This document shows, one piece after another, positions 33,601 to 40,765 of a stretch of DNA of 64,000 bases. The translations under genes were made by a program, and so were the position numbers. The DNA comes from a virus. Positions within the stretch are counted from its first letter, which is position 1; the number at the start of each line of letters is the position of its first letter. The stretch lies in the IMG/VR virus record IMGVR_UViG_3300046373_000172, positions 23,476-87,475 of that record; one strand, written 5' to 3'. Under the pieces are notes generated by a model that searched no databases, was not told the DNA's origin, and saw only the letters and a program-made list of their open reading frames with translations.

Positions 33601-36117
33601 TGCTTCCGTCTCGTTGTGCAGCATCTCGATCCGGTTCTCGGTCGAGTTCTTGATGCGGGTGTCGTTGTTGGCCGTCTTGTCCGTCTCGTAGTTGTACAGA
33701 GACCACGCCAGCGTGGCAGCACCGATCGCCAGCCCAAGTGGGCCGAGCACCCCGAGCGCCGCGCGCGCGGTGACGCCGAACACGGCGGTCAGGCTCTCGG
33801 CAGCGATGATGCCGCGGTTGTAGACCGCCACGGCCGCCGTGAGAGAACCCCACAGCGCGGGAATCCCTGCCATCGCGGCGTAGGCGGCCACCATCATACC
33901 GATCGAGGCGACGTTGTCGACCAGGGCTTTCGTCACACCGATCGCCGTTACGGCTAGGCCAGATAGCAGACGGACAGCGCCCTCGCTGCGCGCGACAGCC
34001 GCCAGCTGATCCACCAGGCTCTGCAGCGCCGGGGAAGCATCGGAAAAGGCATGCACGAAAGTGGCCGAGGCGCTGTTGCGCAGCCGGCGGAAGGCGCCCT
34101 CGCTGGTGTCCTCCAACTTGATCACGGCGTCCGACATAAACCCGGTCGCGTCCTGGCTCTCCTTCAGCTTTTTGCTGTAGTCATCTAGGTTGGCCAGGAT
34201 CGTGGCCATACCCTTGGTCGCCTTCTTGGTGCCGATGTCCGACAGGAATCCGGCCTGCGCCGACTCGCTGTACTGCGACAGAGCGTTGCGCAGGTCGAGC
34301 AGCACAGCGGTGGAGTTGCGCAACTCGCCGTTGGCCTCTTGCGTGTCCACTTTCAAGATCTTCAGCGCTTTGGCAGCGCCGGCTGTCGGCGTGTACAGGC
34401 TGTCAAGCATACTGCGATACGCCGTACCGGCCGCCGAGCCAGTGATGTTGATCTTGGCCAGGGTGCCCAGGCCGGCCGCCACCTCTTCGATCGAGACGTG
34501 GTACATCGAGGCCACCGTGGAGGCCTGCTTCAACGACTCGGTCAGCGCCGCCACCGAAGTGTTCGAGGCCGCAGCCGTCTTGGCCAGAATGTCGCCGACG
34601 CGCCCAACCTCGGTCACCTGCAGGTTAAACGCCGACAGGGCGCCGGTGGCGGCCAACGCGGCGGCCTCGACGCCCATCTCACCGATGACCGCCAGGTTCA
34701 GCACTTCCGGCAGTACGGAAAGCGAGTCCTTCACGGACAGGCCGTTCTGGGCCAGCGCGCGCATACCTTCAGCGGCCTCCTTGACACTGGCCACCGTACC
34801 GGCCGTGATGTGCAGGAAGTCCTCGATCGGTACAGCCTCTTTGGACAAAGCGGCGACGAACTGCAGCTGGTACTCGACGTCCTTGCCGACTTCAACAATC
34901 TGGCGCAGCGAGCCGGCGATGGCGGCGCCGGCGGCGATCGGGATCAGGGATCCATAGGTCAGCCACAAGCCACCCAGGCTGCCAGACAGGCCGCGCGCGA
35001 AGGCGTGCGCCTCGTTCATGGCGGCGTTGTGGTGCTCGATGGCGTCTTGTGACTTCTTCACCTGCTCCGGCAGTGAGGCGTATTGCGCGCGCAGGGCGGC
35101 GATGTCCGCCGTGGCGGCGCTGCTGCCGAACTTCTGAGTGGCGTTGCCGCCCATATTGGAGTAGACCGCCGCCTTCTCGGCCGCCGCGATCTGCTGGGCC
35201 AGGCTGGAAGTCAGGAAATTCGTGTTCAGGACGCGCTGCTTCTCCAGTCCGGCTTCCCGGATGTGGTACAGCTCCATCTCCTGCAGCTGCGCCGCCTCGA
35301 CTTCCTTGGCTTTGGTGGCCAAGCTGTCCTGCAGCCGCTTGTGGTTCAGCGTGTCTTCGAACTCGATGCGCTTACGCAGCAGCGCCGCGCGCTGGTTCTC
35401 CGCCGCGATGTCGGCTTCGAGGATCTTTTCGTTGGTGGCGATCTCTTCGCTGACGCGCTTGAGCTGGATCGTGTCCTGCAATTCGATGCGCTTCTTCAGC
35501 GCGTTGGCGCGCGCGTTCTCCGAGGCGATGTCCGCCTCCAAGAGTTTTTCGTTGGTAGCGATCTCGGCCTGCAGGCGCTGGTGTCCCAGGGTATCTTCGA
35601 ACTCGATGCGCTTCTTCAGGACGGAGGCGCGCGCATTCTCAGCGGCGATTTCGCTTTCCAGTTGGGCGTCGTGGAACTTGTTGGCCGAGGCCAGCTGACG
35701 TGCTTCGTGCGCCAAGGTGTCGGCTTCCTGCTTGGCCCAGAACTTGTTCGACATGACGACGATGCGATCGCCCTGGGCGGCCAGCGCCGCCTCGTACTTG
35801 TCGTACGTCTCCTGCTGCAACTTGAGCTTGCGGTCGGCATCGGCCTTCTCTTGCGCCAGCAGCTTCTCGGACTCAGTCTTGCGCTTTTGACGGATCTTGG
35901 TGTCGAAATCGCCCAGCTGCATCTCGATGCTTTTGAAGCCCATCGTGACCTGGGTCTGCATGTCCTTGAACTGCTTGGACAGGTCGTCCGGGCCGCGGGA
36001 CAGGCCCAGGCCATCAAAACCCTTGTGCAGCTGCTCGACCGCCGCCGTCAACTCCTTGATCGCGGCAAGGCTGTCGACCTGTACTTGGAGGATGATTGGA
36101 TCAGTAGGCTCGCTCAT
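27646..36117 (-). CDS. Tape measure protein, 2823 residues
   Basis: The largest gene of the window. The N terminus (1-150) is Lys/Glu-rich helix, followed by three 40-residue coiled-coil repeats (154-273). A hydrophobic segment lies near 375-400, and a TP901-type tape measure core at about 420-640 (GLSVKDSLSVLPEVLNLA; AAASNTSVAALTESLKQA). Long coiled coils follow, then Ala/Gly-rich hydrophobic stretches near 1340-1550 and seven 63-residue repeats (1942-2382). A C-terminal NLHAGEAVLP motif ends the conserved part. The protein spans the tail lumen and sets tail length; at 1.5 angstrom per residue it predicts a tail of roughly 420 nm. CCCGGAG precedes the ATG. Confidence 0.95.
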   Translation of the reverse strand: MSEPTDPIILQVQVDSLAAIKELTAAVEQLHKGFDGLGLSRGPDDLSKQFKDMQTQVTMGFKSIEMQLGDFDTKIRQKRKTESEKLLAQEKADADRKLKLQQETYDKYEAALAAQGDRIVVMSNKFWAKQEADTLAHEARQLASANKFHDAQLESEIAAENARASVLKKRIEFEDTLGHQRLQAEIATNEKLLEADIASENARANALKKRIELQDTIQLKRVSEEIATNEKILEADIAAENQRAALLRKRIEFEDTLNHKRLQDSLATKAKEVEAAQLQEMELYHIREAGLEKQRVLNTNFLTSSLAQQIAAAEKAAVYSNMGGNATQKFGSSAATADIAALRAQYASLPEQVKKSQDAIEHHNAAMNEAHAFARGLSGSLGGLWLTYGSLIPIAAGAAIAGSLRQIVEVGKDVEYQLQFVAALSKEAVPIEDFLHITAGTVASVKEAAEGMRALAQNGLSVKDSLSVLPEVLNLAVIGEMGVEAAALAATGALSAFNLQVTEVGRVGDILAKTAAASNTSVAALTESLKQASTVASMYHVSIEEVAAGLGTLAKINITGSAAGTAYRSMLDSLYTPTAGAAKALKILKVDTQEANGELRNSTAVLLDLRNALSQYSESAQAGFLSDIGTKKATKGMATILANLDDYSKKLKESQDATGFMSDAVIKLEDTSEGAFRRLRNSASATFVHAFSDASPALQSLVDQLAAVARSEGAVRLLSGLAVTAIGVTKALVDNVASIGMMVAAYAAMAGIPALWGSLTAAVAVYNRGIIAAESLTAVFGVTARAALGVLGPLGLAIGAATLAWSLYNYETDKTANNDTRIKNSTENRIEMLHNETEALDKRNAALQEEIEKRNKLTLGTTYRAPAGEISTVQDARDRAQELRLAYDAAQSRLQVKQDSDTSTAMMVAHVEGLRKQYEAAQEIYDKLDKLEKHRTESMSTQKSATSLKALMDQLEELAHRGDTLTTKEGLIVPVTDGITTAAQEKAKSALGILEKLASKTYTYEQALAAYNVTRREYNDLLKPAPAKTDMQELGVDKEKLETLKRIAELQRTTEAFKLKSDHNAGRVGEIDFLKQTLALEKDKQAQLYLTAMEEAKLLDGVEKKRAAQQKAYGVAEGAKAKSRELEQQYLIAEQSYTDGLIKKNLESDAEMYAKKGDLQQAYLAKFQATYGKEIAGIEADLAKLNLEDAGKAFMLDLQDVAKLSAYNAKLAETVRLRHLLEQRDSGEKTAVFDMNKSGFDAALTQVQEKLAEAKAAASADGGISGLLGLEEAATDIQAKMIPALKAMVVELKELADASPDDADLAKKAAAAGKAVATLNKETIKAANAFGSVWDDVWKNFEKTAHDAWMKVGTDGESIFKKIGKVLKTSIMEMLYQLTVKRWIINIGASISESVSGQMAANAATALSGGTTTGLASFGAAGNWLSIGKSIYDGFAGGVSSSLGGLISGVGSSMGFTGAASSTVSSFGAGMASSMTTQEVAEAAAMAIKLTAGTAAAESGAAAAGGLSAGASASSAIPIIGWIIAGMSAAKGLYAQGWDTHNGTVSGTGQVLGSGIMALDSFHRALGMSNTAANILSGQSTIAKLFGRQNPTLESAGIRGVVGESAVGGEAYQNILEKGGWFRSDKRTALSQDIPADIKNTLVATFTELKTAAENYAKQLGVSAAPLQGYTSKFDVRLTNNAEAQARASNKTPEEVAAAAAEDLSKNQAAVTAMFTTIGDEMSAKLIPNIADFAKQGEAASATLQRLSGNFKSTDTIAQLLGKTGKEAFGNAGIASIKAREDFINLSGGLDALSQTMTSYATNYLTQAEQLAPVSKQMDDALGTLGLTSIPKTRDEFKALVSGLDLTDSSQVKTFNSLMQLQDGFAQLHPAIAATGAAAMTMVEILDQGKTLQDQYDEATMTSQQLKDKERLTINSANVALYDSLQIKLAEKKATEDHNTVLGLQAQMYGTLKDEAGAARVLEEQHTIALKDMSPALQAASKDLWAVEKAEKARNAELAHTASMLDYMGQYAEATGDKLLAAQVAQVQFNQSIQDLAPDLQVMATKANDAKLATKAANEETAKNNSILGYQAQLYAATGEKALAAAVAQKQFEASVADLPDNIRAWANAAHEAEAKQTAANTRMENHNTLLGFQARLYAATNDKVMAAKVAHEQFEISIKDLTPVLKTAARAANDAEIALKAKNEKDAETSTLLGLQMDQYVASNSLIGQAIVLEKQRTFQLEHSTQAVQDQLKITWAAQDYAKELAKQQQETNGILDAQAQMYTALNDKANLAYVTEQQHKIALMEMTPALANATRKMWDVQAAAAAAAEALADQNSILDLQSQLYAATGNTAAAAATLQKQHTAALKLLNPAVAAATQILWNATELLTKLKDKASADFAVLNKAITTGKDAAKTAYDAQVKVLNDQKTAAKNSLDLQVKSSEDAITVKDDENKKLTTLASALKSTLDGMSVQAEAVADRIAGQAKIAAALTTFKTTGVAPDSEALAGALKAVAAPSEDMFKSYSDYLYDFQVTKNNLTELNDLTKGAVDTSDKNLKVAKDQLEELKKQTTASDDGFQKQLDELQKAYDLEVKGYDDQIKAAQDQLDVMNGTFVEVRSIKDALVAYNISVLAAIGAVSAAKTGTPIVTGGGSTGLPVTSTPTVIPSTGGTSTPVTPTTPAVTTPAGTNGATWIFGAAASSTNTAAALAILQAGGSSKAANREAAGIAGITAGELGAAQYLFFNPDGSHASGLWSVPRDNYRANLHAGEAVLPAHAAQAFRDYSSGSSNRAMEALMERVLGEISRFREEAAAGTYAMAKSLKNIEDIEDSWDKAGLPHERTEV
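28972..30294 (-). repeat. Seven 63-residue repeats in the tape measure protein
   Basis: Residues 1942-2382 divide into seven units of exactly 63 residues (the seventh decays after about 58). Consensus features are LGxQAQLYAATGDK at the start, QxQFxxxIxDLxPxL at 23-37, and Trp at unit position 44 in units 1, 5, 6 and 7. DNA copies have diverged, so the duplication is old and kept at protein level. Confidence 0.92.
35299..35658 (-). repeat. Three 40-residue coiled-coil repeats in the tape measure protein
   Basis: Residues 154-273: three consecutive 40-residue units of the type EADIAAENARAxxLKKRIEF, EDTLxxxRLQxEIATNEKxL. Charged helical heptads with almost identical unit length show recent internal duplication. 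Confidence 0.92.
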
Positions 36118-36145
36118 GGTGGCTCCGGGTTTCTGGCAATCAAGA

Positions 36146-36175
36146 GTATAACCGGCAACGGTTGTTTCGCGGCAA
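36146..36175 (-). promoter_or_regulatory. Probable promoter of the tape measure unit
   Basis: On the - strand TTGCCG, 18 bases, TTATAC; the start would lie about 20-25 bases upstream of the tape measure ATG, after the terminator that closes the tail chaperone unit. Confidence 0.5.
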
Positions 36176-36204
36176 TTTTCGTGCCAGCAGGTAATTTCCT
36201 GCAG

Positions 36205-36234
36205 ATAAAATAAAAGCCCGCTCGTGGCGGGCTT
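36205..36234 (-). terminator. Terminator after the tail chaperone genes
   Basis: On the - strand AAGCCCGC, loop CACGA, GCGGGCTT, then TTATTTTA. Starts at the stop codon of the chaperone T frame. Confidence 0.88.
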
Positions 36235-36588
36235 TCACTGCTTGGGTTTGGCGTCGCTGGCCTTGTTCTTTTTGGCCAGGTAGTCCAGGTACGTATCGTC
36301 CAGGTTGGTGATGTGATCGAACAGACGCCCGCGTTCTTCTACCTGACGGATCTCGAACAGGGTGCAGTAGGCCAGAATCTCAGACACCTTCAGGGGGAGC
36401 GGACCACCCATGCTGACATCCCGGCTACGGGCCAGGCGGTTGTACGCCTGGTAGTAATACCCAAGTCTGGAGGCCAGTTCCGGGCGTGACTCCAAGGCTT
36501 TGGGCGTCACGCCCGTCATTGCTTTGACCTCGATCAGGTGCTCAACGTGGCTTCCCCATTCGAGGTGCCACTGGAGGTAGGTTCGGAG
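36235..36588 (-). CDS. Tail assembly chaperone, T-like frame (made by -1 frameshift)
   Basis: This frame is open from the slippery site to 36235 without a stop. It would extend the upstream chaperone by 117 residues (LRTYLQWHLEW through MTGVTPKAL to the end), giving a 253-residue fusion. An internal ATG at 36519 could give a free 94-residue product, but it has only GAGG eight bases upstream. The G/GT arrangement just before a tape measure gene is a hallmark of siphophages; the fusion recruits tube subunits around the tape measure protein. Confidence 0.85.
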   Translation of the reverse strand, partial: LRTYLQWHLEWGSHVEHLIEVKAMTGVTPKALESRPELASRLGYYYQAYNRLARSRDVSMGGPLPLKVSEILAYCTLFEIRQVEERGRLFDHITNLDDTYLDYLAKKNKASDAKPKQ

Positions 36589-36995
36589 TTTTTTTCGTCG
36601 ACCTCCTTCGACTTGGCCTGATAGTTGGACAGCTTGCTGGACTCGTTCGAGACCCAGTTGGCGAAGTCTTTGTGCGCCAGGATGGTCTTGGCGGAGAAGA
36701 TGTTGTATTCCAGCGGGGCGCCCTTGTAGGTGACGTTACCGCGCCAGCCCAGCAGGATCGACTTGGCCATCAGGTCGATGTTGATCTTGCGCGACAGGGC
36801 GGCCGAAGCGATCTGCTCGGCTTCGGTGTCTTTCGCGTCCAGGATCACCTTGTTGCCCTCGTACTGCACGTTCAGCATGCGGTTGTACTTCTCGTTGCCG
36901 CTGCGCGCGATCAGGAATTCAGCATCGCCCTTGGCGATCCACACGCCGTTTTCTTCAGCGTCCAGGTCGGTCGCGTAAAGTGCAAAAATATCCAT
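36534..36995 (-). CDS. Tail assembly chaperone, G-like
   Basis: A 153-residue protein starting at ATG 36995, between the tail tube and tape measure genes. It has an alpha/beta N-terminal domain and a Lys/Glu/Ser-rich disordered C terminus (KSKEVDEKNSEPTSSGTSNG), inside which the slippery sequence lies. It corresponds to lambda gpG in position and arrangement. A strong promoter (37032-37060) precedes it. Confidence 0.85.
   Translation of the reverse strand: MDIFALYATDLDAEENGVWIAKGDAEFLIARSGNEKYNRMLNVQYEGNKVILDAKDTEAEQIASAALSRKINIDLMAKSILLGWRGNVTYKGAPLEYNIFSAKTILAHKDFANWVSNESSKLSNYQAKSKEVDEKNSEPTSSGTSNGEATLST
36588..36594 (-). promoter_or_regulatory. Programmed -1 ribosomal frameshift site
   Basis: On the - strand the zero frame reads GA-A AAA AAC (Glu-Lys-Asn). 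A_AAA_AAC is a classical X_XXY_YYZ slippery heptamer; slipping back one base enters the T-like frame, which has no stop until 36235. Confidence 0.88.
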
Positions 36996-37031
36996 GTGAT
37001 AACTTTCTGTGAGGTGGTTTGCGGAAACATG

Positions 37032-37060
37032 ATTATGCAGGGAAAGTTTCCGTGCGTCAA
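37032..37060 (-). promoter_or_regulatory. Promoter of the tail chaperone unit
   Basis: On the - strand TTGACG, exactly 17 bases, CATAAT: the best sigma70 match in the late arm. It lies directly after the tail tube terminator and about 30 bases upstream of the chaperone start. Confidence 0.8.
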
Positions 37061-37089
37061 AGTAAAAGGCCGGGCATTTCTGCCCGGCC
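37061..37089 (-). terminator. Terminator after the tail tube gene
   Basis: On the - strand GGCCGGGC, loop AGAAAT, GCCCGGCC, then TTTTACTTT, 28 bases after the tail tube stop. Confidence 0.92.
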
Positions 37090-37116
37090 AGTACCACTTC
37101 CCCACCACGAGAACTG

Positions 37117-38346
37117 TTACGGTACGACGGCGACGCCGACGCGGTCAATGAAGAGGGTCTTGCGCAGCGCCGGCACGGCGTTGCCCAGGTCCTGGTATGC
37201 GGTGTAGTCGAACGATGCCATCAGATCGGAATCCTTGCCGCCGGCCTGGATCTTGGCGCCGGTCAGCTGGACTTTCGGGAACGTGAACACGTAGCCGTTG
37301 CCGTCCTTGTCCTGGGTCGACACCGTGATGCTGGTGTAGGTGTCGTTCAGGTACTTGGCGAACATCGAGCCGTCAGCGAAGTAGACTTCCAGCGTGCCCT
37401 TGGCCATGAAGGTACCGATGCCGGCGCCGACCATGCCCAAGTTGCCGATCGCTTCCTGCGCGCGCAGCGCGGAATCGATGTCGAGGCTCATCGACTTAAT
37501 GTAGGTGCCGGTCAGCGGCGAGCCGCCTTCCCAGATGTTGCCGACGCCACGGACACCATTCTGGATGTCGTACGGCAGCGAGGCGGTAGCGGCGGCCGGG
37601 AACTGGGTCGCGCTCTCGTCCAGGAGCATATCCTTACCGATGAACGAGAAGGTGCCGTCCGTCAGCGCCGACGAGGCGAAGCTGGTTGAGAACTTCGACA
37701 CATACATGCCGCGGTAGGCGAAGAACGAACTGGTGTCGGCCGACTCGCGCTGCAGCGTGAAGCTGGTCAGCGTGACGCCGTTCGCGGCGCGCGAGGACTG
37801 CACGACGCACAGGGCGACACCGGAAGCGGCGACGCCTGGCGTATTGGTATCGAGCGTGATGACGGTCGAGGTCGGCGCAGTGACGGTCGAGACGCGGAAC
37901 AGCTTGCCGTTGTTGGCAGCGTTGCCTGGCGCGACCAGGCGGAACCACTGGCCCTTGGCCAAGGCGGTAAAGATGCTCGAACCCGAGGTCGCTACCGAGG
38001 CGGTAATGGTCGTGGTCGTGATGTCCGCCGTAAACGTGGCGCCGACGCCGTTGGTGCCGAAAGCCACCCACGCGGTACGCATGACGGAGGCGAACAGCGG
38101 GTCGTACTCGCCGTACTGCATGTGGATCTTGATGTCGCCGGACGCGGCGGCGTTGACCGTCGTGCTGGAGGTCAGCTGCGCGGAGCTGTTGATTTCCTTG
38201 TCATTCTCTTTCGTTAGCTGGAAATCCAACGATTCGCCGGTCATGCGTAGGTTTTTCGGCACGCCGGTGACCGGAATTACAGCAAAATCGGCTTCCGGCA
38301 TGTACGACATTTGCACCAGGTTGTTTGAGGCGAGGACGACAGTCAT
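37117..38346 (-). CDS. Major tail (tube) protein
   Basis: A 409-residue protein. The N-terminal VIPVTGVPKNLRMTGESLDF, QLTKENDKEINSSAQ and GDIKIHMQYGEYDPLFASVM segments match the phage tail tube (TTP) family that polymerises into the tube lumen. Residues about 115-190 are a Thr/Val-rich inserted beta domain, perhaps an Ig-like decoration. The gene stands alone between its own leader and a terminator, in keeping with very high expression. GGGAG lies eight bases before ATG. Confidence 0.88.
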   Translation of the reverse strand: MTVVLASNNLVQMSYMPEADFAVIPVTGVPKNLRMTGESLDFQLTKENDKEINSSAQLTSSTTVNAAASGDIKIHMQYGEYDPLFASVMRTAWVAFGTNGVGATFTADITTTTITASVATSGSSIFTALAKGQWFRLVAPGNAANNGKLFRVSTVTAPTSTVITLDTNTPGVAASGVALCVVQSSRAANGVTLTSFTLQRESADTSSFFAYRGMYVSKFSTSFASSALTDGTFSFIGKDMLLDESATQFPAAATASLPYDIQNGVRGVGNIWEGGSPLTGTYIKSMSLDIDSALRAQEAIGNLGMVGAGIGTFMAKGTLEVYFADGSMFAKYLNDTYTSITVSTQDKDGNGYVFTFPKVQLTGAKIQAGGKDSDLMASFDYTAYQDLGNAVPALRKTLFIDRVGVAVVP

Positions 38347-38380
38347 GTTATTGCTCCCAGTAAATTTCCAAGGAGCATAT

Positions 38381-38397
38381 CACTTGCCTGTGGACAA
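38381..38397 (-). promoter_or_regulatory. Late element before the tail tube gene
   Basis: On the - strand TTGTCCACAGGCAAGTG: the same CCACAGGCAA core as at the other late units. A good -10 at 17 bases is not visible, so whether this copy is a promoter or only a protein-binding site is open. It is also a dyad (CACTTG ... CAAGTG). Confidence 0.45.
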
Positions 38398-38412
38398 GTG
38401 TGCCGAGTTTGA

Positions 38413-38832
38413 CTATTTGCTCTGACGGTGGTACCAATAGTCGATAATGGCCGGCGTATAGTGCCAACCTTTGAGGTCGTGCGGCTCGGTGGCAACCACG
38501 GCATGGCAACGCACCGGGCCTACAGTCTTCATGTCAAAGTAGTCGGTAAGGAAGTCCAGCAGCGCGTCGGCGCCGGCCGCGCCAGTGCCAACCCGCGCCG
38601 CGGCATACAACAGGATCTGGCCGCGCTGCTCGACCAGCGGCCGGGCGCCGATGTCAGCCTGCCCGCCCCCCATAGGTACGATCTGCACGCTCAGGTACGG
38701 GTAGCTTTGCGTGGCCTGATCGACGACGTCACGGTTGTCCAACTCGACCACCAGTGGGTAGGCAGTCCAGTCAGTCTGGATCTGCTTCAGCACGGCTTGG
38801 ATCGCCGCGCGCGCGTCTGTTAAATGTCCCAT
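38413..38832 (-). CDS. Tail terminator/completion-like protein
   Basis: A 139-residue protein. ATG 38832 is chosen because GGAGGA precedes it; an in-frame ATG at 38847 lies upstream of that ribosome site. A helical start (DARAAIQAVLKQIQTDW) is followed by beta strands with PYLSVQIVPMGGGQ and RGQILLYAAARV, the order seen in gpU-like tail terminator proteins. Its place just before the tube gene supports that role. It follows the inserted endonuclease cassette, which interrupts the connector genes. Confidence 0.65.
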   Translation of the reverse strand: MGHLTDARAAIQAVLKQIQTDWTAYPLVVELDNRDVVDQATQSYPYLSVQIVPMGGGQADIGARPLVEQRGQILLYAAARVGTGAAGADALLDFLTDYFDMKTVGPVRCHAVVATEPHDLKGWHYTPAIIDYWYHRQSK

Positions 38833-38872
38833 GATTCCTCCATGCAATGATTATCGCACGGAAAGAAAGTGC

Positions 38873-38901
38873 TTGCGTAATGTCCTGCATTGTCCTACAA
38901 T
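38873..38901 (+). promoter_or_regulatory. Promoter of the + strand endonuclease cassette
   Basis: TTGCGT, exactly 17 bases, TACAAT, 21 bases before the ATG of the ribbon-helix-helix gene; GGAGAG supplies the ribosome site. It points against the surrounding late genes. Confidence 0.8.
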
Positions 38902-38922
38902 AGAAACTCACCAGGAGAGACC

Positions 38923-39084
38923 ATGAAAACCCAACCCGTCACCACACCCTACACCCTAAGAATTCCCGCTGACTTGCGGCAGCAGGCCGAAGCCCAGGCC
39001 GCCGCCGAACAGCGCACGCTGAGTGGGCTGATCCGTCTGCTGCTGATCGAACACTTGAAGAAAGTTGCTGATGGCAAAGCTTGA
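38923..39084 (+). CDS. Ribbon-helix-helix (Arc/MetJ-type) DNA-binding protein
   Basis: A 53-residue protein. PYTLRIPADLRQQAEAQAAA gives the N-terminal beta strand and first helix, and RTLSGLIRLLLIEHLKK the second helix of a ribbon-helix-helix fold. GGAGAG precedes ATG 38923. It overlaps the endonuclease start by 14 bases, so the pair is an operon with its own promoter. A plausible job is repression of its own promoter or of endonuclease expression. Confidence 0.82.
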   Translation: MKTQPVTTPYTLRIPADLRQQAEAQAAAEQRTLSGLIRLLLIEHLKKVADGKA

Positions 39085-40765
39085 AGACTACCTTGAACGT
39101 TTGCGAGAAGTGCATGGTGACAAGTACACCTACCTGCGTATGGACGTAAAAGGGTGGAACTTCTCTATCACGTTCTCCTGCCCAGAGCACGGAGAACACA
39201 CCCAAGGCCTGCACAACCACTTAAAGGGCCGAGGCTGCAGGAAGTGCGGTTCGGCCGCACGTAAGAGAACTTTTGCAGATTGGGTAGCTAGCTTCAGAAA
39301 GGTGCACGGAGATGCTTACAGCTACCTGAGGGTCGAGGAAGTCAACGGAAATGCGTATGTGCACTACCTCTGCGAAAAGCACGGAGAACACCGGCAGACC
39401 GCGCATGATCACCTCAAAGGTGCCGGCTGCGTTCGGTGTGCTTATGCTTCTCGGAAAAGGACCGAGTCAGATTGGATCGAGGCGTTCAAAGCTGTGCACG
39501 GGACTACTTATGGGTATCTCGGCATGGAAGAGAAGAGGGAAGGCTACTTTAACGTGCTAGCTGTCTGCCCGGATCACGGAGAAGTGAAAATTGACGCCAA
39601 CACCCATCTGGCCGGCGCAGGTTGTCGGCTATGCGCCTGGAAATCGGCAGGAGAAAAGAATAAGGTAAGCCGGGAGGAGTACGTCGAACGCGCCAGAAGC
39701 GTACATGGAGAGCTTTACACCTACGGAGATCTGGTGGAGCCTGGACCTCTTCAAAAACTAGAGGTATTCTGCCCGGAGCACGGCCTGTTCGTGCAGAGGA
39801 TATCTGGCCACCTGTCTGGCTACGGTTGCCCCAAGTGCGTGGGCGTGATCTCCAGGCCGAACCTGGAGTTGCAGGGTTTCTTGGAAAGTCACGGCGCCGA
39901 GACGCGCCTGGAAGAACGCATCCCCGGAACCACCAAAAAGATGGACATCTTCCTGCCCGCCCAGCAACTTGGCATCGAATATCACGGCAACATCTGGCAC
40001 TCCAGCCGGTGGCAGCGCAGCGACGACGCCCATCTGACCCGCCTCCAGCTAGCTCAGGCGGCCGGGATCCGCCTGATCCAGATCTTCTCGGACGAGTGGA
40101 CCTGCCGGCGCCAGGCGGTGGAACTGCTGCTCAAGCGCGCGGCCGGCGTGCCGGAAGCTGCCGTGCACGGCAGGAAGTGCACCATCGTCGACGTCAGCCA
40201 CAAGGATGCCTCCAGCTTCTACGACCTGTGGCATGTGCAGGGGAAGACCACGGCCAGTTCTCAGTACGTCGGCCTGCAGCACGGCGACGACCTAGTGGCG
40301 GTGATGGGCTTCTCCTACAACACCTCGGCGCGGCGCGAGAAGGCGGCCCAGCACAAGGTGGAGTTGACCCGCTTCGCCACCTGCAGGTCGGTGCGCGGCG
40401 GCTTCTCGAAGTTGCTGCAGCACTGGCTTAAAAGCCACCCGGACGTCGAGCAGGTCGTGTCGTATTCCGACAACCGGCTGTTCCTGGGCCGGATGTACGA
40501 AGCGTGCGGGTTTGTGAAGGACGGCGAGGTGCCGATGGATTACACGTACCTGGACCAGCGCACCGACAAGCGCCTGCATAAGTCACACTTCCAGAAGTCG
40601 AAGTTGCGCAAACTCTTGGGCGAGCAGTACGATGACAGCCAGACCGAGAAGCAGATGACGCATGCGGCGAAAATCTTCCGGATCTACGACTGCGGCAAAA
40701 CACGCTGGGTGTTCAACGCTTGTACTTGGCGTTCATGTAGCTCAGCAGGCGCTGGCCGCCGTTGA
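39071..40765 (+). CDS. Vsr/EDxHD-type homing endonuclease with four zinc-finger-like repeats
   Basis: A 564-residue protein. Four repeats of about 65 residues each carry a C-P-x-H-G ... H-L-x-G-x-G-C-x-x-C module (for example CPEHGEH and HLKGRGCRKC), probably zinc-binding DNA readers. The nuclease part follows: NLELQGFLESHG, KKMDIFLPAQQLGIEYHGN, with the Asp and Glu of a Vsr/very-short-patch-like core, then a C-terminal domain. The frame runs 53 bases into the antisense of the convergent connector gene, and the last residues (CTWRSCSSAGAGRR) look like read-through of foreign DNA. It sits on the opposite strand to all its neighbours: a mobile endonuclease cassette. Confidence 0.82.
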   Translation: MAKLEDYLERLREVHGDKYTYLRMDVKGWNFSITFSCPEHGEHTQGLHNHLKGRGCRKCGSAARKRTFADWVASFRKVHGDAYSYLRVEEVNGNAYVHYLCEKHGEHRQTAHDHLKGAGCVRCAYASRKRTESDWIEAFKAVHGTTYGYLGMEEKREGYFNVLAVCPDHGEVKIDANTHLAGAGCRLCAWKSAGEKNKVSREEYVERARSVHGELYTYGDLVEPGPLQKLEVFCPEHGLFVQRISGHLSGYGCPKCVGVISRPNLELQGFLESHGAETRLEERIPGTTKKMDIFLPAQQLGIEYHGNIWHSSRWQRSDDAHLTRLQLAQAAGIRLIQIFSDEWTCRRQAVELLLKRAAGVPEAAVHGRKCTIVDVSHKDASSFYDLWHVQGKTTASSQYVGLQHGDDLVAVMGFSYNTSARREKAAQHKVELTRFATCRSVRGGFSKLLQHWLKSHPDVEQVVSYSDNRLFLGRMYEACGFVKDGEVPMDYTYLDQRTDKRLHKSHFQKSKLRKLLGEQYDDSQTEKQMTHAAKIFRIYDCGKTRWVFNACTWRSCSSAGAGRR

